A DNA stretch of 64,000 nt from Strobilurus pachycystidiatus (Eukaryota; Basidiomycota; Agaricomycetes; Agaricales; Physalacriaceae). Of the stretch, positions 41,733 through 51,671 are shown piece by piece (the stretch's first letter is position 1; every line of letters begins with the position of its first letter). The stretch covers positions 1,240,001-1,304,000 of the forward strand of contig JAHLMK010000002.1 in NCBI GenBank assembly GCA_019915135.1. Direction: 5' to 3'. A program made the translations under genes and the position numbers. Below the pieces are notes generated by a model. The model was not told where the DNA came from. It did not search any database and saw only the letters and a program-made list of their open reading frames with translations.

Positions 41733-43563
41733 TGACACGCTTTATGCGCGCCTGAGCCTAGAAACCGAGAATTTTGCGATTTCTAGATAAGACTCGAAGC
41801 CGAAATGCACGATACATCTAACGAGAGACCATAAGATTGCCAGTGATAATACGGAGACCTCATTAGGGCAAGAATGAGCCTCCAGGAGAAATTCATCTTC
41901 GAATATCACCATCCAAAGTGCCCACTTGATTTATCAAGTCAACATCACGTACACATTCTTAAAGAGGACTCGTCTAAGAAACGAACTCGAGTTCCAAGTA
42001 ATTCGGACTCGACTTTGTCAGTGTTGTTCATAGACGATTAGAGTTCGATTAGCTCACTTCCTGCTGATGAGTAGAATGGGGTTAAGCTACAGAATGGTCT
42101 AGGTCAGCATAAATGGGGATGAAAGCCCAGTAATGTTATCACAAGATACAACTATCCCCTTGGAATTCTAAGTCTAGAACCCACGATAGCACAAAATCGA
42201 GTAACAGCCGAGCTATTCGAAGAAGCCAATAAAGATAAAGATGATCAAGTGTTCTTCATGAATAATCCGCAGTATGCCAAGAGTGTTAAGAATCAAGAAG
42301 CCAAGCTTCTTCAGATCTCAGGTGATTAAATCTGACCTGAAATCAGTAGAGATTGGAACAAGCAGACAGATTGCGAACAACAAGTCAACGATCTACCATG
42401 GATCTTAGAGTGGATTCTTAAGCGAAATGAAGCTCTAGACTCAATCAGATAATCGAGACTGAATTGGTGACGCAATCTGAAGAATCCGAGTCGCAAAGAA
42501 GCATTCAGAACAATTAAGAGCCAAGAGAAGATGAACCCCATGTGATAGATTCGACCGATAGCACGCAAGGATGTTGCAATCCGAGCTTGAAATTAGTCAA
42601 CGTGGATCAACTCTAGAGGGTTCGTCATGAATAAACTGGCATAATAAGGAAATGGAAGCGCCTAGACTGGTGTCTACAGCGCGGAAATTAACTCCAAGTG
42701 GCTATTAGTTAGTAAGTTAAGATTAGTGTACAGTAGGGACCAGTTTGTATAAAAGAAGCGTCGATACAGTATAGTAGTTTAGTTTAGTGACCCGCAGCCA
42801 CGAGCCCACAAAGCTCTACTGTAGTAATCTATCTCTGTACAAAATCGAATTCGATTTGCACGCACCCAAAGAAACTCGAATTCGAGTCAAACCTAAGAAC
42901 CAAAGAACAAACCTAACGCACTAAGAGCAAGGGTTTAGAACAAAAGTGAACTTAATCGAAGAGCAAAGTTCCTTGAATTCAACGTACTAGAGGCGGTGTT
43001 TCTGAGCATAGTATCTCCCTAGAGACACTACAGAGACTTTGCAGTCTGAGCCAGCCTTTCCCTAGAGAGGACCGTTCAGTCGCGAAAAGCGTTAACCAGC
43101 ATAACCTCTTGCGAGTTCAAGTGCAATTCGAGCACGATTTGGTCTAAAACCCACGCAAAACACTCAAACTCAAAGAATAAGCTCCTACCGAGGTTATAAG
43201 AAACATACCAAGTGTGGCAGTAGACTATCGTGTTCTTGATACAACCCCTCCAGCGCGAGGATTGTGAAAGTCGCATAGTTTAAGTTCAGTCAGAGGCTTG
43301 TGTATTGTTCCCTGAAAACCAGACGATTTGTCAATCGGTCAAAATCCCTACCACCCCCTTCAAACTCGCACTTTGTGCACACCTACGTTTCTGTTACGCA
43401 AGAACCTTGTTTTTCAAGTGTAGTGTTGTAGTAAATCAAGCTCGATTTTCTATTGCAAAACCCAATATTCCAAAACCGCAGAAACTTTACTCTCATTCGG
43501 AGTATTAAGAGTTGTGTTGTTTGTTAGGTGTGATTCTACGCCTCTAAAATAACGTGCACATCA
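41733..43563 (+). repeat. E2 5' LTR
   Basis: 1831 bp, TG...CA. TATA box gtataaaagaagcg near 42748. Contains perfect palindromes AAATCGAATTCGATTT (near 42844) and ACTCGAATTCGAGT (near 42876). The short frames inside recur in the 3' LTR and are not genes. Confidence 0.92.
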
Positions 43564-45386
43564 ACTTTTTGGAGCCCACCGCGAGGGGGGTCCTATATTT
43601 TGATCAACCAAATCGGTGGTCTTTATATCCAAAAACGTCTAAGAAAGGCAGACAGTCTGCTAAATACACCCGAAGTCAACTAGACGCAAACCCGGAAACA
43701 CCACCGGTTGCTAGTGGATCTCGAATTGCTCCTGAAGAATCTGAACTACAAAGTGTCCAAGTAGGAACTAGAAGTTTAAGAAAGAACAGACCACGGGTAG
43801 GAGCCCTATTCAACGATCAACCAGAAAAAGTACGGGAAAAAGTTCGCAGGTTAGCTGAACATCCCCCGCCAATTCGAAGAAGATTAGCTCCTAGAAAGAG
43901 TTATTCTGATCTTGAACAATCCGAACTCGAATTTCTACTTTTAAGCCGAGCCTTAGAAAACTACCAAGATCTTTTAAACATTCCTACGTTTATACCTCCA
44001 AGAATGACTACTGTTCGAGCGCTAGTCATCGATGAATTTCCTTCTCTGAAGTGGAGAGAAGACATAAAAGACAAAAAGATACCCAAGTATGGCACCAGCA
44101 ATGCGCCAAACTTCAATGGAAAATCGGAAAACATAGCCGATTTTCTAAGGGTGATTGAACAAATCATTGGCGAGTCTGGTATTACGGATGAAGGCACGAT
44201 GATTGAAATCGCGTGTAACTTTGTGCCAGAAACCATTCGAGACCAATGGTTAAATATGCCTACTTTCATTAGAGGAGAGTGGAAAGAATTCAAGTCGGCT
44301 TTGTTGTCTAGCTATAACAGAGGCAAAGATGACACCAAGTATTCTCTAGACGATCTAGAGGATGCTATTGTCAAATTCGAAAAACGGCCTGTTGACCACA
44401 AAGACAGGTGGAATGTTTTTCAAAGAGAAGTACTGCACATATTGCGGTACTTAGTTAAGAAGGGTGAAATCACGGACAAGAAAGCCGTGGAAAGAATCCA
44501 AGACTGTGTAACAAATGCAGTTTGGGCCAGTACTACTGGTCATTTAAGAACCAACAAACCGGCAGCAACAACGGTGTTGGATTGGTACAACAACATCACC
44601 AATGTTGTAGGCGCTATTACCAGCGTGTTGGAAGAAACGGCAGTCTATAGGACCAAAGGGTCCCACAAGACAGAAACCGGTACTTCAAGAGTCAAGACTG
44701 AAGATTTGACGGATACCAATAGTGCACTCAATGCACTAAGGGATATCCTGATACAATCAGAAAAAGCTAGAGAAAAAGATCGAGTAGAGATGGCGCGCGA
44801 GAAGGAAGAAAATCAAAAGAATCATCAACGATTCCTTGATACAATCAACGCTTCCTTGTTGAATGCGAGAACAATGAATTACCAAGATACCAATTCGATC
44901 TCGAATTTTGTTCAATCGGCACCTATCACTGTTCAACCGCCTATGGGTACGAACAGATCCAACCAGATACCCTATACGGGAGGGAACACTGCAAATCCGA
45001 CTCGAATTTTGCAGAACCCTAACCGTCTGGTACCAGCTGGTCAAACTACGTCGTATTCACAACCCGGACGCTGCTTTTTCTGTGAAGAACCTGGTCATAT
45101 GCGTGATCAGTGTAAGAAAAGATTTGACTTGCAAACGGAAGGTTGGCTAGTGATTACGGAAGCCAACTGGGACTTTTTCAACAATGGCCTTCCGATTTTA
45201 AGAAAGGAAAGGGCTGGTGGAAAGTCACCTTTGCAACAGGTTCTTAAGTACAAAGAAGATAGTCTTCGAGAAGTTAAAGCGCAAACCACTATTGGGCAAA
45301 CGGATGACTTCGCACCAGAAGACATGCGTTTGGATACCTCGTATGCAAATACTATGGTACCTCACAATCAAGGGGGTTTCAACTGA
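43554..45386 (+). CDS. gag: E2 gag
   Basis: The frame opens at the LTR/PBS boundary without an ATG and ends at TGA 45384-45386. The first ATG is at 44004 (MTTVRALVIDEFPSLKWRED), matching the first Met of E1 gag. The upstream 150 codons are protein-like (AKYTRSQLDANPETPPVASG) and partly alignable with E1. Capsid-like region: PNFNGKSENIADFLRVIEQI, RWNVFQREVLHILRYLV. CCHC knuckle: CFFCEEPGHMRDQC (near 45071). Five bases separate the stop from the protease ATG. Whether the AUG-less N-terminal part is translated is unknown. Confidence 0.8.
   Translation: MHINFLEPTARGVLYFDQPNRWSLYPKTSKKGRQSAKYTRSQLDANPETPPVASGSRIAPEESELQSVQVGTRSLRKNRPRVGALFNDQPEKVREKVRRLAEHPPPIRRRLAPRKSYSDLEQSELEFLLLSRALENYQDLLNIPTFIPPRMTTVRALVIDEFPSLKWREDIKDKKIPKYGTSNAPNFNGKSENIADFLRVIEQIIGESGITDEGTMIEIACNFVPETIRDQWLNMPTFIRGEWKEFKSALLSSYNRGKDDTKYSLDDLEDAIVKFEKRPVDHKDRWNVFQREVLHILRYLVKKGEITDKKAVERIQDCVTNAVWASTTGHLRTNKPAATTVLDWYNNITNVVGAITSVLEETAVYRTKGSHKTETGTSRVKTEDLTDTNSALNALRDILIQSEKAREKDRVEMAREKEENQKNHQRFLDTINASLLNARTMNYQDTNSISNFVQSAPITVQPPMGTNRSNQIPYTGGNTANPTRILQNPNRLVPAGQTTSYSQPGRCFFCEEPGHMRDQCKKRFDLQTEGWLVITEANWDFFNNGLPILRKERAGGKSPLQQVLKYKEDSLREVKAQTTIGQTDDFAPEDMRLDTSYANTMVPHNQGGFN
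43570..43589 (+). other. E2 primer binding site
   Basis: TGGAGCCCACCGCGAGGGGG starts 6 nt after the LTR, identical to the E1 PBS, so both elements use the same primer tRNA. Confidence 0.75.
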
Positions 45387-45391
45387 GCTTG

Positions 45392-46531
45392 ATGAAGGAA
45401 GAAGATACAGTATCTTTACCGGAAAGCTCATACGCTGTTAATACTCGAAGTCAGAATAAGAATCAGAACGGTTTACAATTCGAAACCGAAATGCCTAAGA
45501 CTACAGTACCGACTAAGACGGTATGGCCAAGACAGAGGGTCACGGTAGAAATACCAAAGCGACCTACTACAACAGTTCAACCTAAGCAAGTTAGCTTTGA
45601 AGATAAAGGTGAAGAAGACAGTTCATCTGACGAAGAGTCAGAAGGTGGGGAAGTTGAAAAGCAAGTAAAAGACGCTGCTAATCAACCAGAACCAAAAATC
45701 GAACTCGATTTACCTAAATCTTCCACGGTAGATTCAACTCTACCTAAAATAGAAAAGTTCAAGTCGTACAAAAGAAAATCGGAAATCGATTTGCTTCTTG
45801 AAGAAAATCCTCAATGGAAAGAAGCTTGGAAGGAACTTTTACCAGAGAAGTTACTTGCAACTAACATTGAGTGGCGAAAGAACCTAGAGAAATTGTTAAA
45901 GACAAGGAATGTTAAGACTACCTCTAAGCATGTCTATTCGATTTCACAAATCGAGTCTGAAGAGGTCCCTAAAGGGTCAATAGTCGTACAAGATCCTATA
46001 GAACAATTTTTCAACACGACGCAATTTCAAGGACCATACCATGTCTCTAAGTTGTACATGGCACCAGAAAGTGTAGACCTCAGAACCCTATGGTTAAGAA
46101 TCAACCATGGAAATCGAAAAGAGTGTCTCCTAGACGGGGGATCACAGATTGCCTCGATGTCTCTCAAGACAGCATTTGAGCTCGGTTTAGCGTACGACCC
46201 AAGTTTTAAGATCACTATGGAAAGTGCAGATAAAGGAAGAACGGTAACATTAGGCTTAGCGCGAAATGTACCGGTAAACTGTGAAGGAATCGTGTATTAC
46301 CTTCAGTTTCACATTCTACAAGATCCTGCCTATGACATTCTACTGGGTAGACCGTTTGAGACTGTGTCTCAAGCAAGCCTACAAACGTCGGCGGCCGGTC
46401 TAACCACAGTAACTGTTGTAGACCCAGGGAATGGCCAAAGAATGACTTTACCCACTTATGCAAGGGGTCAGATACCAAGTCATCAAACTAAGGCTGAACC
46501 CGTGGGTTTTCACCCAAACTCGAGGACTTGA
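45392..46531 (+). CDS. E2 protease ORF
   Basis: ATG at 45392, 5 nt after the gag stop. A Glu/Lys/Pro-rich linker is followed by a retropepsin-like domain: LLDGGSQIASM (near 46131), TAFELGLAYDPSFKITMESA and YDILLGRPFETV. As in E1 the catalytic triad reads DGG. Stop TGA at 46529-46531 overlaps pol, which is in the -1 frame. E1 counterpart: 25750-26922. Confidence 0.8.
   Translation: MKEEDTVSLPESSYAVNTRSQNKNQNGLQFETEMPKTTVPTKTVWPRQRVTVEIPKRPTTTVQPKQVSFEDKGEEDSSSDEESEGGEVEKQVKDAANQPEPKIELDLPKSSTVDSTLPKIEKFKSYKRKSEIDLLLEENPQWKEAWKELLPEKLLATNIEWRKNLEKLLKTRNVKTTSKHVYSISQIESEEVPKGSIVVQDPIEQFFNTTQFQGPYHVSKLYMAPESVDLRTLWLRINHGNRKECLLDGGSQIASMSLKTAFELGLAYDPSFKITMESADKGRTVTLGLARNVPVNCEGIVYYLQFHILQDPAYDILLGRPFETVSQASLQTSAAGLTTVTVVDPGNGQRMTLPTYARGQIPSHQTKAEPVGFHPNSRT
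46504..46510 (+). promoter_or_regulatory. E2 -1 ribosomal frameshift heptamer
   Basis: GTG GGT TTT in the protease frame contains G GGT TTT, the same canonical slippery heptamer as E1. The -1 frame is open from here into pol. Confidence 0.6.
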
Positions 46532-49500
46532 ACGAATATCAAGGAGAGTTGGCATTGGTGATTGAGAAGGGTCTGAATGGTGAAATCAAGATTAAGCAAA
46601 CGTATGTTCCAAATGGTGGGCAGGACACGTTTGACCCAGAAGCAATAACTAGTCTGTACCTTCGAAAATCCTCGGATAGAGTGAATCAACTAGTAAAACC
46701 AATTCGAAATCAGTATCGATTTATGAAACAAGGAGTGGAACCGTTCATGGTAACACCACCTAGTAAATCGAATTCGATTTTCCCTACTAAAGAAGTATTT
46801 GGTTTTAAGAAGTTGTTCGATATTCGAAAAGAGAAATTCGACTTGGATTTGCCAGAAATCAAAGCCATGTCTACCATGGACATGTTTTATGGCGTACCTA
46901 ATGGACTAGAAGAAGTGTTCAGTAATTTCAAGGTATCAATGCCTATAGATTATGTTGGACAAGCAAGAAAGGAATTCCTTTCGAATATCAAGGAAGAAAG
47001 AAGTAGTCGGGGAGTATTTGCTACGAAGAAATATAAACCCGTACACTTGAAGACCAAGGCTCACTTAGGAACCTTACCAGAAGAATTTCGGATTCAACGA
47101 CATATTGTAGGAGATCCCTTAAAAGATATGCCTCAGTTATCGGAAAATCCGCCCGAATTTGTACCAACTGGACGCTATACAGCGGAACGTAGGGAACAGA
47201 TTCAAGATGACCATACTGGAGATTTCCTATGGCCGGAAGAACGGAAACTGTTGGACCATTTTATGTGTCTACAGAATGAAGGATTTGCTTGGGATGAAAC
47301 AGAAAAGGGGAAATTCAGAGAGGATTTCTTCCCGCCTGTTGATATGCCAGTAATACCTCATACTCCTTGGGTGTTAAAGAACATACCTATACCGCCAGGA
47401 ATCTATGAAGAAGTATGCAAGATCATAAAACACAAAATCGATTCGGGAGTATACGAGCCTTCGAACTCGTCGTATAGAAGTCGATGGTTTTGTGTTGTCA
47501 AGAAAGATGGAAAGAAACTGAGATTAGTCCATAGTCTGGAACCGTTGAACGCGGTTACCATTGCTCACTCAGGTCTACCTCCAGCCACTGAAGAATTAGC
47601 AGAGGCTTTTGCGGGTTTGTCTTGCGGAGGGACATTAGATTTGTATGTAGGATACGATGAAAGAATGTTGGCCACTAGCAGTCGCGATATGACTACATTT
47701 TCTACACCGTATGGAGCATTAAGACTAAGAACCTTGCCTATGGGATGGACCAATTCGGTTCCGATTTTCCATGACGATGTAACTTACATCTTAAGAGACG
47801 AGATACCAGCTTTTACACGACCTTATATTGACGATGTGCCAGTAAAAGGACCAAGTAGCAGGTATCAACAAGCAGATGGTACTTACGAAACCCTCAAATC
47901 GAACCCGAAAATCCGCCGGTTCATTTGGGAACACTTTTGTAACATGAATCGTATTGTCCAGCGTATGAAATATGCTGGAGGTACTTTTTCAGGTTTGAAA
48001 GCGGTTATCTGTGCTGAAGAAATCACTGTAGTTGGACATGTATGTACATACTATGGAAGAAAACCAGCGGAAGAAAGAGTAAAGGTCATTTCAGACTGGC
48101 CCGCTTGTCAATCGCTTACTGAAGTACGATCGTTCTTAGGAACGGCTGGAATCTTTAGGGCGTTTGTTAAGGATTACTCTAAGAAAGCTCGACCGTTGAC
48201 TTATTTGACTAAGAAGATCATACCCTTTAAGTGGGGAGATGAAGAACAAGCAAGTATGGACGAGTTAAAAAGAGCAATAGAGACTTGCCCCATGTTAAAA
48301 CCTTTAAGATATGACTGGGATACTCCAATCATTCTATCTGTGGATACTTCATATCAAGCAGTAGGGTTTTATCTGTCGCAATTCGATCCCGAAGAACCTA
48401 AGAAGCAGTACTTTGCGAAATTCATGTCGATTACCTTGAATGAGCGAGAAGCTAGATATTCGCAAGCGAAAAGAGAATTGTTTGGCTTGTATCGGGCTTT
48501 GATGCACTGCAAATATTACTTGCTAGGATGTCGAAAGCTGAAAATCGAAGTGGATGCCAAATACATTAAAGGAATGTTGTCGAACGTTGACTCATTGGCG
48601 AATGCTAATTTACAACGTTGGGCAGAAGAAATTTTGATGTATCACTTTACCTTAGTACATGTGCCAGGTAAAGTACATGGTCCAGACGGTTTAAGCAGAA
48701 GACCCAGTTCAGAACTAGATATACAAGTTCCTAGACCAGATATTGATGAAGAAGAAGATGTTCTTCATATGTTTGAGTACGAAGAACCTGAAGACATAGA
48801 ACTGAAAGATAAACCGGAACCGTTCGATTCATTCAAAGATTTGATTGATAATCGAAAAGGTTTTGCTCAGACAATTGTAAATTCGAGCTCGGTTTTCTGG
48901 CCTGGCAAGTATAAAGAACAAAGAGACTTAGCTCTTAGCGGAGCAGTTTCGATTGAAGAACTAGAAGGATGGCTAGCAATGGATGAATTCCCAGCGTTAC
49001 CTCGCAGTAAACGAGAAACTAACTGGGAGCTTCTTTTGCCTTATATGCAAGATTATATACTTGATCCTGAGAAGGAATTTGTGTCGCTAACGGAATCAGA
49101 AGTAACCCAATTACAAGAGTGGAGCAAAGATTTCTTTATCCGACATGAAAAGCTATATAAGAAAGATAAGGATGGAGCACATAAGAGAGTAATACAAAAA
49201 TCGAGTCGATTTGCTATTGTAAAACGACTGCATGACTCGAATGGACATAAAGGCCAATACTCAGTGCTTCAGCTAGTCAAGAAGAGATTTTGGTGGCCTG
49301 GATTGGACACTGATATCAAATGGTATACGAAGACTTGCATACTATGCCAGAAGAGACAAAAGACCCTTATAAGGACCGAACCTGTGATTACTTCAACACC
49401 TGGTATATTCGAGCGAGCCTATATTGACACGTTTCGAATGCCAAAATCGGGTTCGAATTCCTCAAAGGTTGATAAATATAAAGACTATAACGCAGTAACC

Positions 49501-50412
49501 GTTGCAAGGTGTGGACTCACTGGATGGCCAGAAGCTCGAGCGTTGAAGGTAGAAAACTCAGAAACGCTAGGTGAATGGATATTCGAAGACATACTATGCA
49601 GATGGGGATGTCTTAAGGAAATCGTAACCGATAATGGTCCAGCGATCCTAAAGGCTATACGTTATATTGAAGACAAGTATGGTATAAAGGGTATTGCAAT
49701 TACGCCGTACAACAAGACGGCTAACGGAAAAGTAGAAAGAGGACATTGGGATATCAGACAGTCGCTATTCAAAGTTTGCAAAGGCAATCCTGAACAATGG
49801 CCGCAATTCCTCCATGAAATTCTTTGGGCTGAAAGAATCACAGTCAAAAGATCCATAGGAACTTCCCCCTTTTACGCTGTAACAGGTTGCGATCCCATTC
49901 TACCCTTAGATTTGGAAGAAGTAACTTGGTTAGTGGATACACCAGATAAAATCGTATCGACATCCGATTTACTAGCTTATCGAGCAAAACAGCTCATCAA
50001 GCACAAGGAAGATGTAAAAGAAATGAAGAAGCGAGTTACCCTCAACAAGAAGAAAGCAGCTTCGAAATTCATGGATGATTTTGTCAATAGCATTCCTCGT
50101 TATCAATTCGATACTGGAGATTTGGTATTGGTAAGAAACACTAGAATTGAGAAGGAAATGAACGCAAAGTTCAAAGAAAGGTTCATGGGACCATATGCTG
50201 TAGTGGCAAGAACTACTGCAAATAATTACATCTTGTGCGAACTAGATGGCACTGTATTGAAAGACAAAATCGCTCAATTTAGGGTCATACCGTTCTACTC
50301 AAGAAAAGAACCTATTTTCTTGGGGCATAAATTCTTTGAAGCACTTAAGAGAATCAAGGAAGGCGCTAAGAAAATAGTAGATGACTTGTCAAAGATGGGT
50401 AGAAAAGATTAA
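46504..50412 (+). CDS. pol: E2 pol: RT, RNase H and integrase, intact
   Basis: About 1300 residues without a stop. Reverse transcriptase: FCVVKKDGKKLRLVHSLEPL, GGTLDLYVGYDERM, catalytic YIDD (47824-47835). RNase H: ILSVDTSYQAVGFYLSQ, EREARYSQAKRELFGLY, EVDAKYIKGM, GPDGLSRRPS. Integrase: HHCC zinc domain (LHDSNGHKGQYSVLQL .. CILCQKRQK, near 49230), D,D,E core (AYIDTFRMP, EIVTDNGPAI, NGKVERGHWDIRQ) and a GPY/F module (FMGPYAVVARTTANNYILCE). No chromodomain. It copies element RNA to DNA and inserts it. E1 pol is closely similar but frame-shifted. Confidence 0.92.
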   Translation, partial: GFSPKLEDLNEYQGELALVIEKGLNGEIKIKQTYVPNGGQDTFDPEAITSLYLRKSSDRVNQLVKPIRNQYRFMKQGVEPFMVTPPSKSNSIFPTKEVFGFKKLFDIRKEKFDLDLPEIKAMSTMDMFYGVPNGLEEVFSNFKVSMPIDYVGQARKEFLSNIKEERSSRGVFATKKYKPVHLKTKAHLGTLPEEFRIQRHIVGDPLKDMPQLSENPPEFVPTGRYTAERREQIQDDHTGDFLWPEERKLLDHFMCLQNEGFAWDETEKGKFREDFFPPVDMPVIPHTPWVLKNIPIPPGIYEEVCKIIKHKIDSGVYEPSNSSYRSRWFCVVKKDGKKLRLVHSLEPLNAVTIAHSGLPPATEELAEAFAGLSCGGTLDLYVGYDERMLATSSRDMTTFSTPYGALRLRTLPMGWTNSVPIFHDDVTYILRDEIPAFTRPYIDDVPVKGPSSRYQQADGTYETLKSNPKIRRFIWEHFCNMNRIVQRMKYAGGTFSGLKAVICAEEITVVGHVCTYYGRKPAEERVKVISDWPACQSLTEVRSFLGTAGIFRAFVKDYSKKARPLTYLTKKIIPFKWGDEEQASMDELKRAIETCPMLKPLRYDWDTPIILSVDTSYQAVGFYLSQFDPEEPKKQYFAKFMSITLNEREARYSQAKRELFGLYRALMHCKYYLLGCRKLKIEVDAKYIKGMLSNVDSLANANLQRWAEEILMYHFTLVHVPGKVHGPDGLSRRPSSELDIQVPRPDIDEEEDVLHMFEYEEPEDIELKDKPEPFDSFKDLIDNRKGFAQTIVNSSSVFWPGKYKEQRDLALSGAVSIEELEGWLAMDEFPALPRSKRETNWELLLPYMQDYILDPEKEFVSLTESEVTQLQEWSKDFFIRHEKLYKKDKDGAHKRVIQKSSRFAIVKRLHDSNGHKGQYSVLQLVKKRFWWPGLDTDIKWYTKTCILCQKRQKTLIRTEPVITSTPGIFERAYIDTFRMPKSGSNSSKVDKYKDYNAVTVARCGLTGWPEARALKVENSETLGEWIFEDILCRWGCLKEIVTDNGPAILKAIRYIEDKYGIKGIAITPYNKTANGKVERGHWDIRQSLFKVCKGNPEQWPQFLHEILWAERITVKRSIGTSPFYAVTGCDPILPLDLEEVTWLVDTPDKIVSTSDLLAYRAKQLIKHKEDVKEMKKRVTLNKKKAASKFMDDFVNSIPRYQFDTGDLVLVRNTRIEKEMNAKFKERFMGPYAVVARTTANNYILCELDGTVLKDKIAQFRVIPFYSRKEPIFLGHKFFEALKRIKEGAKKIVDDLSKMGRKD

Positions 50413-50581
50413 GAAAGCAATTCGAATTCAATATTGCTAAGAAGTCAAGAGTAGTGTAATCGGTCAGTGCTTGAGAAATTCGAGCTCGAATATGAAAATC
50501 AATTCGAGATCGAATAACTCTACAAACAGTGGTACCGTATGCTACTAAGATAAAAAGACGACTTTAAGTCGGGGGCCCAAT

Positions 50582-50660
50582 GGTCATATTGGGAATCGAA
50601 CCCAAGTCCCCCCTAGAATTCTAAGAGAATAGGGGGATGCGACCATTACACCATATGACC
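50582..50660 (-). tRNA. tRNA-like unit 1 in E2
   Basis: Minus strand, 79 nt. Acceptor GGTCATA/TATGACC pairs 7 of 7, the D arm has the A-box-like TGGTGTAATGG, and the T arm TTGGG-TTCGATT-CCCAA is perfect (B box GGTTCGATTCC). The anticodon stem CCCCT/AGGGG encloses 16 nt, so a 9-nt intron or an enlarged loop is present, and the anticodon is ambiguous (TCT is one reading). TTTTT lies 25 nt downstream (50552-50556 on +), a Pol III terminator. Confidence 0.65.
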
Positions 50661-50748
50661 TTAAAGTACAAGAAGGATTGGTGAATCCCCTGAGCCAAAA
50701 TTCCATCGAAAAAGAAAAAGATCAGATGCCGAAGCCGCAAACTAAAGT

Positions 50749-50837
50749 GGCGTCACTTGGATTTGAACCAAGATCCCTCCTGGCAACACTGAAGCCCGGA
50801 ATAATCGAGGAGGATGTTACCATTACACCATGATGCC
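50749..50837 (-). tRNA. tRNA-like unit 2 in E2
   Basis: Minus strand, 89 nt. Acceptor GGCATCA/TGACGCC pairs 6 of 7; A box TGGTGTAATGG; T arm CTTGG-TTCAAAT-CCAAG is perfect. The anticodon stem CTCCT/AGGAG is perfect but encloses 26 nt, so a 19-nt intron or an abnormal loop, and no U33 is evident. Two TTTTT runs lie about 30 nt downstream (50709-50719 on +). Confidence 0.6.
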
Positions 50838-50971
50838 TTAAGAATTTATGAAATGTCCGAGACCACAATGCTCCAGATATTACATGAAATCATAAGGTCC
50901 TGAGGATATTCGAACTCGAATAGGTGGTGCTGAATTTCGATTAAAAAGGCGAAGACACAGTCAACTTATAG

Positions 50972-51043
50972 GGACATAAGTGGATTCGAACCAACTGAAA
51001 TCTATCACAATAGATAGATGTGTTACCACTACACAATATGGCC
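50972..51043 (-). tRNA. tRNA-like unit 3 in E2
   Basis: Minus strand, 72 nt, canonical length. Acceptor GGCCATA/TATGTCC pairs 6 of 7; D stem GTGT/ACAC; B box GGTTCGAATCC. The anticodon stem gives a 6- or 8-nt loop and the T stem has a bulge, so it looks degenerate. TTTTT lies 24 nt downstream (50943-50947 on +). Confidence 0.55.
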
Positions 51044-51671
51044 GGTGGAAGATCATAAAACCACAGAGTCCCATGGAATTGTGAAGAAAAACAAAAAGTG
51101 GTATATGGACGTTTGTGGGTCCCAGATAAGAAAGAAAATCAACATAGATTAAATTCATGTTGAAGTCGAGAGGTAATCAGACGACCAAATCGAAGTTGAT
51201 TTGGTGAAAGTTGATTAAAGAGTAAGACTAGATGGTGCGGACACCATCAAAAGAAAATAGAGGGGATATATATGGTGTATTAAACAGGAAAATTACAATA
51301 AATTTTTCGGATCTACTAGATCTGATGCGCCAAATGAATAAATCTGGACCTCAGATCGGCTTAGGAACCGATACTGGTACCAGAGTAAGTAAGAAGCGCG
51401 AAGACAAACGTGCGTGGCGGACCTGATTACCAAATTGGGAAAGATTCAGGAACGTTGGCGCAGGGCGCACAGCAAAGATCAGCGTTTTCCAGAGTAAAAG
51501 AAAAATCGGAGTCGAAAATCGACTCATAAGAAGTTGTGCTCGTCGGGTGCTCGGATTTATCGTTCAGAGGGGTATATAGGAAAGGACACCGAACTCGATT
51601 TGCTTCCTTTCCGTCCCCATATTTACGATTACCCGGGCTAGCTTGCACCACTTCGAACTCGAGTTTCATCA
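51044..51671 (+). promoter_or_regulatory. E2 upstream region of gene Z-A
   Basis: No gene. It contains a 27-bp block (51529-51555: AGAAGTTGTGC, then TCGTCGGGTGCTCGGA) that recurs before Z-B with three differences, followed by a TATA box (ggtatataggaa, near 51571) about 100 bp before the Z-A start. Confidence 0.5.

Noticed and set aside
44757..45044. Minus ORFs opposite E2 gag
   Set aside because: Antisense shadows without start context or homologue in E1.
50582..51043. tRNA-like units as the source of the reverse-transcription primer
   Set aside because: Their 3' ends do not complement the PBS TGGAGCCCACCGCG.
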